A stretch of 64,000 nucleotides of DNA, from the NCBI GenBank assembly GCA_905331475.1, contig CAJNYU010000006.1, positions 1 to 64,000 of the forward strand, written 5' to 3'. The DNA comes from Rotaria socialis. Lineage: Eukaryota; Rotifera; Eurotatoria; Philodinida; Philodinidae. Below the pieces are notes generated by a model. That model was not told the DNA's origin. It ran no database searches and was given only the letters and a program-made list of their open reading frames with translations. The position numbers and the translations under genes were made by a program. How positions within the stretch are numbered: the stretch's first letter is position 1; each line of letters begins with the position of its first letter. Of the stretch, positions 1 through 10,896 are shown one piece after another.

Positions 1-449
1 ACCCAAGTTGTGGATATTATGACATCCCTCTCCTCCTTGTCCTTCTTCTTTGTTTTGCACGTATCTGAAAAGATTGAGTTCGTCTATTGTTAACTGAACA
101 ATGTTCCATGATATTTTTTTAATTTTAGAATAAGTTTTTCTCAAGTTAAACATATTTAAATCCAACAAGTTACATTCTAGAGTCAACATATTTGACACAT
201 TCTTTCATCCGATTAGTTGACCTGCCTATTCCTTTTTTTATACAAAACATCCTTTGTTAAAATTATTGAACATCAATGATTGGTCCTTCTTTGCACAATG
301 TCTATCAGTCATAACTTTTCACATACATGTATACATATACGTCTGTTTTAGTGCTAGTGAGAAACATTATATCAACGATGACCTGTTTGTTAAGTATGAT
401 TGTCTGAGTATTTTATTAGTGTCATTTATTTTCATTGTTTTTTTTACAG
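1..449. other. Left edge, no assigned coding sequence
   Basis: AT-rich sequence upstream of the F-box-like gene. It ends in a pyrimidine-rich run plus acag at 446-449 that looks like a splice acceptor, so a short first exon of that gene probably lies here. Several ATG codons are possible and I could not choose between them. Confidence 0.4.
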
Positions 450-2441
450 ATGACAATGTTCAACTGGTTGATTTACCTGATGAGTTAATTTTAATGATCA
501 TGAATAAAGTCAAACCTAAAGTATCATTACTTTGTTCTATTATTGCTATTGGTAATAATCGTTTGGAACAACTTGCACTTGATAAATGTCATTCAATCGA
601 TTTAACTATTGATTGTTTTCAATCACCGTATGAATCACTCATGACGCGGTTTTATACACATGTTGCGTATCGTATTATCGACAATATTCAAACATTGACA
701 CTCAATATTCGACAAATTCCCGATATTGTCAGTTATGTTGAAAAAAACTCTAATGGAATTCTTCCGAATTTGATGCACCTGAAGATAATGATTGGTAGAC
801 AATCTCATCGAACAGGCACTCCTTATACATTAGATGCATCAAGTAAACTAATAAGTTTCTTTTAGTTGTATCTAAATACTACTGCAATTCATGTTCTGCA
901 TTGAATTCTGGAGTCACAGAATATGACTTCAGAATTTAAAAAAACGTCTCGGTATTTTATAAAAAAGAAATCGACACTACGCGTATATGTGGAATATCGA
1001 CAGTTCAGAGTAATGAGTGAGAAGCTCACTATTGTTTTACCTGTACTAAAACATACTAAAGTTTCTCAGAAAAATGATAGTTGAGAGATATGGAAAAGTG
1101 TTTTTCTCCACGGTAATATTATGAGAGGCCAAAGACTAAATTGAAAACTTATATTGTATCACTCGAATACACATATGTATGTTTATATTATTAGGCATGG
1201 AAATTTATCGTGTGTTACACAGTGAATCTCTCTCTTGTTTTATACCTCAATTTGTTCGACTTGAAGGGTCCGGTGGTAATCGAATCATATCTACTGTTCG
1301 TTGTTCAACATTTATGCGTTCTATTGTATCGTTGGAACTTGAAAATGACTGTATTTTACCAAATATAATCAATCCGGACGGGTTATTTTTTCCTCAATCA
1401 ATACGATTGTCTCGTATCCAAATAACATTAAATAGATTCGGCGATTGTGTCCGTTTACTAACTGAGTTGGGGACGCAACTCTGTTCATTTGCTGTTAGCA
1501 TTGCACATGTTTATTTACAGAAGGCTGATATTATCTCTCAAATATCATCGGTAAGTAATATTTCTTAATTTCAAATCTTTTTAAAATTTCTTATCTAGAT
1601 TTCATGCCCCAATTTGAAACAATTGACAGTAACAATCTATAAAAATATTGTTCACTATAGCGAATGCATTGTTCCTCTTCTGCAACGGCTCTCAAATGTC
1701 GAACGTTTAACATTATTATTCGCTATTAATATAACAACAACTAGACTCGGTCATTTTGTTACTGAATTAGATTTAGAGAAAGACATTGTTTCATACATGC
1801 CTCATCTATGCCAATTTAATTTCCACATTCGTTCAATATTAGAAAACGCTTCTCCTGTAGAGATTGGCACATTTCGTCAAAGTGTTATGACATGTCAACA
1901 AGCTGTTATTTGTACAGTCGATTATTTCAATAATAATTACGGTCAATGTCAATTGTATTCACTTCCATTTATCGGCAATCGTCTTGATTTCATTTCAAAT
2001 CGATTTCCGCTCTTCGATATGAATAATATGTTCTCAATGGTTACCATGTTATTACTGTTCGACGATGTGAAACCGTTCGAAAATCTTTTTTTTGCACGTA
2101 TCGCTCGTGCTCTACCCAATATAAAGACACTCGAAGTGTTCAATAAACTTGAACAACAGGGGAAAGGAATGATCGCAACAAGTTATCCTGACTTCAGTCG
2201 TTTATCTGCACTAATTCTACTCGACATTCATATGGATTATGCTGAGCAGCTTCTTTGTCAAAGTCGTCTTCCTTGTCTAACCGAGCTGGCTATTCATGAG
2301 CAAGTCTTGTTAACAATAGTTGCTCGCGACTCACAACAAGCAAGAGATAATTGCTCTAAAGTAGAGAATATACTAACTTCCAACAAATGGTGTGATTCAA
2401 TTGATGCTATTCGAAACTTTTTCCCACTTGTTTCCCATTGA
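450..2441 (+). CDS. F-box-like / leucine-rich-type protein
   Basis: Three exons fit: 450-842, 1195-1550 and 1599-2441. The first junction joins phase 1 to phase 1 and the second is phase 0, both with GT-AG borders. The N-terminus of the first visible exon reads VDLPDELILMIMNKV, the usual start of an F-box-like helix bundle. It is followed by irregular Leu/Ile-rich strands such as LTLNIRQIP, LPNLMHLKI, LERLTLLF-type and LPCLTELAI segments, as in degenerate LRR F-box proteins. F-box proteins recruit substrates to SCF ubiquitin ligases; that role is inferred from the family only. The start codon lies upstream of 450 and is unresolved. Large divergent F-box-like families are common in rotifer genomes, so no orthologue can be named. 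Confidence 0.65.
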
Positions 2442-4285
2442 GAACGGAAGAAAAAAGGTTTAAAATAAAATAAAATAAATGATTTGATTTAAAAATGTAA
2501 CAATTGGCTTCTATGTTTTGTTTGTGAAAAGCTCATCAAACAGAATCATTCTAAAGACTTCTATTAATTTAAATACCACAGCAAGAGAAATTCGGTTTTA
2601 TGCTGACGTATGGAAAAAAAGGTTAAGTTTAATGCATCTAATGTTGGCGTAAGAGTGGTGTTATAGCGAAAGATAAGAATGAATTGCTGATCAATAGTAA
2701 TTGAAACGTTAGTAGGAAAGTATCGCTGAGGTTCTATTGGCATATTCATGAAATGACCATTAATGTTTGAATGCATTGAAGAATATTTTTAATTTTGTGG
2801 ATGTTAATGGTCTATATTCTACCTTAATAAATTAGAGATTTGCAAATTTTAGCTTTGGAATGTATTAGATATGAGAAAATTGACTGTAATGTATCTGAGT
2901 TATAAATCTCAAAAAATCAAGCTAACTTTTGAATTTATGTGCTACCATACTGTTGAATTAAAAGACAGTCTATTTGTTATATGCGCTGCGTAGAGTACCA
3001 CATATCAATTTATATGAATGGCGTAAAAATCTCGGCAAATCTTCTACTGGAAAATATTTTCGAAGAACTGAATCAATGCGGTATTTTATGAGTATCAATA
3101 GAAAAAAATGATTATTTCTAAACTTCTTTCATACATTTAAACTACTAGTAGTACTGATCATATATTTGGTGAAAAAACAGTTTTTAAGCTTGCCGGCATG
3201 CTCTAGATCTTGTTACTGAACGATTTTTGAAAAAAGATGTGATATTCGTAAGTGTTAGATTCTGTTTTATCGATTTATAAAGATTGAAAGTAGAAGAAAC
3301 GCAAAAATATGTTAAATTGTGATCTCCACTCCACCATACAATATTTTAAATAAACTTTTTAAACAATCAAAGAACAAGAGCGTTCATGAGATATTCACGC
3401 TCATTAGACAAGCATAAGAAGCGCGGATTTTCCATTTACTTTTCATTTTCAGTGCTGCAGCAGTGAAAAATTGAGAAAATGAGTGCTAAAGCACATTACT
3501 TGTATATTCTTTCTGAAGTTTGAACTTTGAAAACAGAAGTTTTTGGCTGTTTTGACTTTCTGAACGTGAAAATTAAACGCAAAAGACGGCGCCTATTGTG
3601 TTCTCTTAATAAGCACGAGTGACTCAAAGTCGTGGTTCCTCTTTTAACGTTTAAAAAATTTTCAAAAAACTTTGTCCCTTTGAGTAGTAACATACCATTG
3701 TTCTCTTTGCACATGTACTGAATAGCCGTTTTTACGCCGTCATTCATATGAATATAGATGATACTTAAGATGATGTACAAGAAATTGTTAATAATTCCTT
3801 TCAAACTGTGGAAAAAAAGAAGTTATAATATAACACATTCATTAATCAGCTTTGAAAATGTAGAAACATAAAATATGAAGTTTTTTTTAATTTTGAATAT
3901 GAAACGGCGTCTCTACCCAATACGCTAGATGAATCTTTGAAAATCTGCCTCGAAAAGAGTATCCTTCATTAAGGGTACTGTTACTTACAGGATTAAGATA
4001 TTAAAGGATTAAAATAACAAAAGTTGATGATAAATGTATTTTGGCAAAGCATCATCAATAAATAGAAATTTGTTCGATGAAATTTTTGATGGTCCTTCTT
4101 TGAATCTTTTCTTTTCGGTAATCTTTCTCTACGTTCTATTTTTTCATGTTTTTCGTTTCTTCTTTCGACATTTAGTCAACTATTTTAAATACTTTTTTTT
4201 ACACAAATTGGACGCTAAACATCATTATGAATCATTTCGAGTTATTGACATCTCATCGCTGAGTTGTAACCAGTTTGGTGAATAA
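2442..4285. other. Gene-free AT-rich stretch
   Basis: No supported gene. Open frames at 2564-2776 (minus), 3496-3804 (minus) and 4034-4285 (plus) are short and low-complexity and match no family I recognise. Confidence 0.5.
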
Positions 4286-4289
4286 AGTT

Positions 4290-5060
4290 GAACCGACCAA
4301 TACTCATCGGTTTTTTATCGGTCTACTTCAAGTGGTTAAATCGGTCGGTTTTTACCGGCGTTTGCCGTTTTCAGAAAAATTGTCCATATGAGTCGAGTTA
4401 CGATCAGTTAGAAATCATGCACTTGTGACGGATATTTCTTTGAGAAAAAAGAGTTATAGCTCATTTTGAGTGAAGTTTTCACACATTTTTTTGTCTTTCT
4501 ATTTTCTTTTAAATAAAATGATCTATCAATGAATCTTTCAAACAAGATTACAATTAGAAGGTTGTTTTATGCTGCATGTCTGTCGGCTTTGGTGTTTTTT
4601 CTTTAATCTTGCTCTATTTTTTTGCGACAATTGATAGACGACATTTGATAATTTGAATTTTCTTGTTTTGCTTCATATGAGTCTTTTGTGACTAAACAAC
4701 GTAATCTGTACAGTCTTGTCTATTACTTTCACGATACTAGGTTAAGGAAAATAATATCTTAATTTTCCTGAAAATGATGGATGCAGACATACTGACCACT
4801 CAGCAGATTCAAAAAAAAATTAAAAGTAAAATTTTTGAATTAGTGAACTCTTGAAAAGATATATGTAAATTTCATGTACTCAGTAAAAATTTAAACTGAA
4901 GCATTAATTTTATTGACTGTAACAGTTGTATCAACTCACCGATTTTTACCGGTCTAGGAAGACTTTTACATCGGCCGAGTCGCAGCGGTTCAGAGCTAAC
5001 ACCAGCGGAACCGGACTGATCTCGTATTTTTCCGACCGACTACAACTCTGTCTCATCGAA
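4290..5060. repeat. Segment bounded by CGGT/ACCG-rich ends
   Basis: About 550 bp of AT-rich DNA lies between two patches dense in ACCGGT, TCGGTC and CCGACC words (4295-4370 and 4935-5050). The patches show only partial inverted similarity, so a degenerate non-autonomous element is a guess. The same CGGT-rich vocabulary recurs in the palindromic block at 8443-8760. Confidence 0.3.
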
Positions 5061-6008
5061 AAAGCCGCAAGATAAAACCTCTGTGATCTGATATGTGTCT
5101 TTTAATTGAATTCTTTAAATCACGCTTAATTCGAACAGATCCACTAGCTACCGACTATGTGTACAATCAAAATATCGCAGTCAATTTGATTCATATCCGG
5201 TGAGCTTGCATACTTATTTATTTTAATGCACCACCAGATCTAAAATACATCGTGCGGACCAACGATCAGACCCAAAATTTTGTCCATTCACTTTGATCGA
5301 ACGCCGGTGAAACTCATAATCAGTCTATTTCATTTTCTTTCTTCATGTTTTTTTCTCAAATGCTAATGAAACTAGTGCTCTTCCCATTGCAATATGATTC
5401 AATCGAGTTGACTAACAAAAGTACTAGTGAACTGGTTTGATATCTTATATGTAAAGCACATAACGAGATTCCATTTTTGATTAGTTTTATTTATAATTCA
5501 TGTAGTACGCTAGCAGAATGCAGAGCAATTAATGCTAAAAGGAAATCTACGAAACGTCTTACATAAATGTTATCGACGTAGCTTCATAACCATCGGATTT
5601 TATTCAATATTACACAAGAAAAATTTAAAAAAAGCAAGGTCAGATTCGTGATCAGCATTACACAGCGAATCCAACCATGTGTTAAAACGAAAAATAAAAC
5701 TGGTGGAAACTTTGAATTACGTGCACCTTATATATTTTCCCTCACTTCAATCACAAATAATGAAGGTATTTTATCTTTATCTATATCTTTTTCTATATTA
5801 TTATTATGTTCTTCCTGTTTGTCTGTATTAACAACATCTGTCGTAGTTCGATTTATTGTTTGTGCTTCTAATTGTAAATTTGTTCAATCAGTATCCATCA
5901 ATTGTATTTTTTCTTCATTATAAGGTGCTAAGTCTCCAACTGACATATTTCTCTTTGTTATTGTTTATCTAAAACAAAACAAAAATAAACAACAATAAAA
6001 TTACCATT
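5061..6008. other. No supported gene
   Basis: Read on the minus strand, 5650-5930 gives an Asp/Glu/Asn-rich reading with an in-frame stop. It lies just beyond the C-terminus of the broken CIAO3 copy, and may be decayed coding sequence or chance. Confidence 0.35.
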
Positions 6009-6386
6009 TTAAATAAAGAAGCATTTGACATATTTTTTTTCAATCGAATGATATTCAGTAAATAATGGAATATGATTATCATCTATTCTCAAATTTAATG
6101 GTTGATTAAGATGTGGTAATCTTTCATACATCTGTCGAACATCATTTAAATTAACATCAATGCTACGAATTTGTCCAGCACCATTGATACAACCTGATGG
6201 ATATGCCATCATTTGTTACAACGGTTTCACGAAAATCTTGATTTCTGTAATGAAGACGGAAATAATAGAACTCACATACTTAGTCAATTTAAATTCTAAT
6301 AGTTCATCATTTATATCAATATTAAGTAATTCCTTAGCAGTCGAACGAAATACATAATCAAGGTAACCACTAGAACCACTTCAACG
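6009..6386 (-). pseudogene. Broken CIAO3/NARFL (Nar1) copy, C-terminal part
   Basis: Minus-strand pieces match the C-terminal half of the iron-hydrogenase-like cytosolic Fe-S assembly factor CIAO3 (Nar1) in the right order. They are SGSSGGYLDYVFRSTAKEL (the family's HxGSGGY..F segment), NQDFRETVV, MAYPSGCINGAGQI (family MACPSGCLNGGGQ, which holds a cluster-ligand Cys) and TEYHSIEKKY (family TQYHAVEK). The pieces sit in different frames. A stop lies just before SGSSGGY, a run of about 45 residues is missing between DFRETVV and MAYPSGC, and the N-terminal ferredoxin-like part is absent. The intact protein delivers Fe-S clusters within the CIA pathway; this copy cannot. It is either a decayed duplicate or the remnant left after rearrangement. 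Confidence 0.75.
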
Positions 6387-6688
6387 ATGTGCTAAAATCA
6401 TTGAAAATGAAGGTGTGACTCAATTGCAGTTGTACCCTATTTCATATTCATTCAAAAATAACTGATCTCTTACACATAGCTCGTTAAAAAATATCATCAT
6501 TATTGTGGTCTATAAATTGTCTGAATTGAGAGAAAAAGACATTTTAGTGAAGAGAACGAACGAAAAGAAAATACAGCACGAAAGAAATTGCGTCTAGTCT
6601 ACACGTAACATAGAAAATACGAGAAAATTATAGATAGACACACATCGTGAAACATTAATTTACATATATTGGTTGTCCAGTACAAGCA

Positions 6689-7645
6689 ATGTCGCACACT
6701 AGTGATGAACAACAAATCGCTTCCATTGAATTAACACTTGTTGATGAGGTTATTTCATCAATGGAGAAAAGCATAATTGATTCACAAACAAGGTAAAAAA
6801 GAGAGATTTAATGTATTTAAAAATATTTCTTTTTTTTTAGAGAACGTCAAATTCGTGAGAAAATCGAATTATTACAAAATGATTTAAAACAATGTAAAGA
6901 TGACCAGAAATTGGAGCAAGTATTAAGTCTAATTAATGAGTAAGAAAAATCAAATTTAATCGTTTAATAAAGAAAAAAAAATATTTTTTTAGATTTGATG
7001 AAAAAGCAAAAGCAATTAATGATGTGTCGGACTTTGGCGTGGTTCATGAATTATTTGAACAATTGAAGCAGAAATTATTACTAGAAAATAAAAAATTTGA
7101 ATTATGGCATATTGCAGTTGATATGTTGAGCAACCATGTAAAAGAATATTTAAAATTAAAATGGAATATTAATAACGATGATGATTATGATATCATTCAT
7201 ATGTTTTTAAATTGGAAAACAATTTTGAATGATGATGAAAATATTCTATCGCCAAATTATGAAATTTCATCAAATGAAAAAATGAATTCATATTGTCAAT
7301 TCGTATGGAATTGTTGGATGCCATTGGTTCAAGATTTTATTTTGTAAATAATTATGATGTCCTTTTTGTTTTTGAATAATATATCTTTTTTTGTCTAGTA
7401 AATGGAACCCAAGTCAATCAATTGATTTAATCGATTTAATTAGTCGTTGGAAACTTTGTTTACCCCAACAAATATTTGAACATATTCGTGATGAATTTAT
7501 TGTTCAGAAGTTGAAACTTGAAATTAGTTCATTTGATCCTGTATTAAGTGCAATATCAATTAAAGAATTATTAAATCCATGGGAAGAATTATTTGGAAAT
7601 CATATCAAGGAATTATATCAATTAACTGAACCAAAGTCAACTTAA
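6689..7645 (+). CDS. TFIP11-like protein reduced to the GCFC domain
   Basis: Four exons with closing phases (6689-6792, 6841-6939, 6993-7343, 7399-7645) give 266 aa. Residues 1-70 form a charged, probably coiled-coil stretch. The rest follows the GCFC region of tuftelin-interacting protein 11: FVWNCWMPLVQDFI, KWNPSQSIDLIDLISRWK, LPQQIFEHIRDEFIVQKL and NPWEELFG correspond to the WMPFVRNIVTQWQP...PVWILDNIL series. Full TFIP11 (about 840 aa) is a spliceosome disassembly factor that activates DHX15 through an N-terminal G-patch. Neither a G-patch nor the C-terminal tail is encoded here. It could be a specialised short paralogue or a transcribed fragment; the reading frame is intact. A polyadenylation-type AATAAA follows at about 7738. 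Confidence 0.65.
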
Positions 7646-8442
7646 AGTTTATGAAATTAGCAACCATTTATATCTATAAAAAAAACTTTTTTTTATCATA
7701 TGATGCTGATTTTTGTAAACATCAATTATATCTTGAGAATAAAGTACTACAGCTACAGTTTTCTTTAATTATTTGTTTTTCTTTAAAAAATTATTCAAGT
7801 ATTGCCTGATTATAGAACATATAAAGTCTCATTAATCAAACAGTTATAATTTAAGTTCTATAACCGACAAAGAAAAATGTATATAAATACATTAGGCGAT
7901 TGGAATGTTTCCTTTCTTGCATAGAATAAGCAAACGATTGAACTTGATCAAATGAAAATTTTAAACGTTATTATTGATTCCCTCTACTGAAAGGAGGGTA
8001 TTACGCCGAAATGAAATGAGTTGTTTCGTTTGTTCGTTCGTTCGTTCGTTCGTCCCATAGGAAAGCAGATGAATAAACTTAACTAACCTCAAACAAAATC
8101 TGTAGGGATAGGTTTGACCGAAGGTAATCGGGGTCGGAGAACACGATGTCGTTGTCAGATTTTTGACTTTTTGCTTTTTTTAGGAGAGAGAAAGACTTTT
8201 TTAGAAAAACATTAGTTTTTTGTGAGGGTTGACCGAAGGTAATCGGGGTCGGGGAACACGATGGTGTTGCCAGTCTGTTGAAATTTTGTACTTCAAACAG
8301 GTTTATAATGGATTAGGAGCCGTTTAGATCGTCGCATTTTCTTGATAGGAATGCTTTGTAGGGAAATTTTTTGTGGGTACCATTCGATGATATTTCTAGT
8401 GTTGGATGTATCGTATGGTTATGTGAGATATTATTACGAATA
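7646..8442. other. Intergenic, with a TTCG microsatellite and a 46-bp direct repeat
   Basis: A GTTC/TTCG tetranucleotide run occupies about 8027-8054. A 46-bp block starting GACCGAAGGTAATCGGGG occurs twice in direct orientation, at 8112-8158 and 8228-8273, with few mismatches. No coding frame runs through it. Confidence 0.6.
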
Positions 8443-8760
8443 CCCATGTTGCGAATACCGGATCATTTTTTGCGGTAAACCGCGGTATTTATCCGTTCTG
8501 CGGTAATGGGAGCCGGTAACCGGACCGGTAAAACCGCGGTAAACCGGCGGTTTTTTGCGCATGTTTATCACATGTAAAAGTAAAAAAAAAGGATGGTTAA
8601 AATAGTTTAATTGATGATTTGGAAGACTTTTTCTGTCAAAGATTATAGGCGAACCGGCTAACCGCTTTTTTTTAGCGGTAACCGCGGTATTAATCAAAAC
8701 CGGCGGTTTACCGCGGTAAATGTCGGATCATTTTTTGCGGTAAACCGCCAATTTTCATGC
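8443..8760. repeat. Palindrome-rich CCGCGGTAAACC block
   Basis: The block is a dense set of overlapping inverted repeats built from ACCGCGGT, GGTAAACCG and AACCGGCGGTTT. A 25-bp direct repeat beginning CGGATCATTTTTTGCGG brackets it at 8459-8483 and 8724-8748. A 100-bp AT-rich core (about 8560-8640) separates two GC-rich halves, as in foldback or MITE-type elements. It abuts the truncated depolymerase relic at 8771. Confidence 0.6.
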
Positions 8761-8770
8761 GGTTTTTATT

Positions 8771-9511
8771 ACATGGGAGATCATTGATCGTATTACCGGT
8801 GGTTTCAATCCAATTGATATACCGAAAGAGCTTTAAGTTACTGCTGTTACAGATAACTCAGTTTCTCTTTCATGGAAACCAGTTTCAAGTGCACATGGTT
8901 ATAATGTTTACAGAAACGGTGGTAAAGTTAATGGTGCAACAATAAGTGGAACAACATTTACAGATAGTAATTTAAATTCCGGTTCAACATATACATTCAC
9001 TGTTAAAGCTGTTTCGTCATCGGGTAGTGAAAGTAGTGCTTCAAATTCAGCCACTGGTAAAACAACAGGAGAGTCACCTGCAGTAGGAACACCAAGTGGT
9101 TTAATAGTGACAGATACAACGAGTAATTCAGTCACATTGAAATGGGACTCAGTTCCAGGTATAACAACATACAATGTTTATCGTAATGGAAATAAAGTGA
9201 CAAGCGTCGGCACCACATCATACACTGATACTGATTTGAATTCTGCAACTGGTTATCAATATCAAGTTTCATCGGTAAAAGATTCGGTTGAAGGCGACAA
9301 GTCCATGACAGTTACCACCACAACACTTGCTGGCAGCACTGGCAACGATTGCTACGATGAAAGTAATGTTGCTCATGTAGCTGCTCTAAGAGCATATGTA
9401 AGCTTTGGCTATACATTTGCACTTGGTTCAAATCAAAATATGGGACTTTACAGTATGCTTCAAAAAACAAATTTATGCAAAGAAAAAGATTTCTATTATG
9501 TGATCGCATAG
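8771..9511 (+). pseudogene. Bacterial-type PHB depolymerase, 3' remnant with FN3 domains
   Basis: One frame runs 8771-9511 with a single TAA at 8834-8836. It begins WEIIDRITGGFNP, resembling the end of an extracellular poly(3-hydroxybutyrate) depolymerase catalytic domain. Two fibronectin type III repeats follow: about 8837-9070, with VSLSWKP..YNVYRNG, and about 9086-9330, with VTLKWDSVPGITTYNVYRNG. The last domain (about 9345-9511) reads CYDESNVAHV, then GSNQNMGLYSML, then DFYYVIA, the C-terminal domain of those bacterial enzymes (family CYTASNYAHV...GSNQNMGL...YYVIG). The catalytic domain with its lipase box is missing; the palindromic repeat starts where it should be. Bacterial-style FN3 and the absence of introns point to horizontal transfer followed by decay. 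The ORF after the stop could still be expressed, but I see no evidence for that. Confidence 0.75.
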
Positions 9512-10170
9512 TTGGAATATAAATGCAAAACCAACAAAACTAAAATAAACATTTACTTGACATTTACTTTTAATTCATTGAAATACTGATTGTGTACTTA
9601 TGAGTGTTTTTTCGAAATCAATAATTAAAATAATAATCGTTCCACTACTGATTTACTTGATTTTTTTTGTCAAAAATAGAGCTACACCCTTTTGAAGAAA
9701 TCCTTAGTCTAGTAAGAAAGTGATTATTCTAAGAATATATGCTGTTCCCTCGGAAAAATTGTTCGAGAATCAAATTTTTTCTTTGGTGGAGTAGATTGAA
9801 ATAAAGTAGAATTTGCAATAGGAGCACACATGAGAATCTGAGTGGGAGTCTTCGCTCCAATGTAGAACAGCCTCTATACTAGACATCGGCGTGACCGTCG
9901 TGGCCGTGATCAAAACCTGATCGCGACCAGCCACGATGAATTTTTAATATAGCTATATAACGGTTATATTTGCATTTTTTTCAGAGAATCAAATCTTTTA
10001 TGTTAATTCTTCTTCAATATATATATGAAAATCCTTTTTTTTTTATTTATGCTAATTCAAAATAAACAAATACCATCAATACAATATACGCTAGCAATGC
10101 TAGTAAAATATATAAACATTATAAATATAGTTGAAAGAGTTCACATAGGAATATTTCAGAAAAATGTACA
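9512..10170. other. Intergenic, possible hAT left end near 9880
   Basis: No gene. The stretch from about 9880 (TAGACATCGGCGTGACCG) resembles hAT terminal repeats and is loosely matched, inverted, by 14600-14625. No 8-bp target duplication is visible. Confidence 0.3.
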
Positions 10171-10896
10171 CTAAAAGATATTTTCTTTTGCTTGAATAAA
10201 AATAATGTCATTTCCATCTATTTTTGACTTTTTTATGCTTTTATCAGGTGAGTGATTTGCGGATTTATCATTTTCCCGTTTCTCTTGATTTTGTTTGATT
10301 CCATTCAGATTTTTGTCAAACAAAGTTTTAAGAATATCAAGATTTATTTTGAGAAACGTTAATTTATCGATTTTTTCTATGCCTAATCTTGCTCGTTTAT
10401 CTGTTATAGTATTTTTTAGAAATAGAAAACAGCCTTTCTACGGTCATGTTTGATGCAGGAATAGCAAAAATATCACGTACGATGGTAGAAATAATAGGAA
10501 AAGATTTTCCATGATGTGACCAGAATCCTAAAACATCATAATTTTCTTCATCTTCTAATATTAAAGTCGAAGACATTCATGAAGCAAATTCATTGACGGT
10601 GGATATTGGTGATCGAGAATCATCGAAACATAAAGATGGGAGATTCTTTTTTTTGTTTCTGTTGTTGTTTGTTCTGATGAGCATGCTGGAAGAGATAAGA
10701 TAATTGGTGTACAAGACGATGAATTGGATGTAGATGAAAATGAACACAATTTATTTCGATTTGCATGTTTTTCAATTTCATTTTGAAGTAATTGCATTGC
10801 TCTTGTTTTATCAGTTAGATTTTTGTCGAAATGTTTGAGTTGTGGATGAAGAATGGTGGCTAGCAAATGCTCATCTTGAGGTATCCACGTAGCCAC
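10171..10896 (-). pseudogene. Broken hAT-family transposase, C-terminal part
   Basis: Minus-strand sequence starts with LLATILHPQLKHFDKNL, the hAT motif 'ATLLDPRFK'. After a frameshift near 10575 it continues with YDVLGFWSHHG, FPIISTIVRDIF and IPASNMTVERLFSISK, the hAT dimerisation domain (family IPASSAxSERxFS). An extra A in an A-run near 10415 breaks the frame inside that domain. The shifted frame continues through RARLGIEKIDKLTFLKI and a Lys-rich tail to a stop at 10171-10173. The BED zinc finger and the catalytic N-terminal part are absent, since the frame is closed upstream of 10896. The element cannot encode a working transposase. Confidence 0.8.

Noticed and set aside
3496..3804. Minus-strand 102-codon frame with a hydrophobic start
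   Set aside because: Composition follows AT bias, no recognisable domain, no supporting splice sites or conserved neighbour.
8434..8697. Minus-strand frame of 87 codons
   Set aside because: It lies entirely within the palindrome-rich repeat and reads repeat-derived residues.
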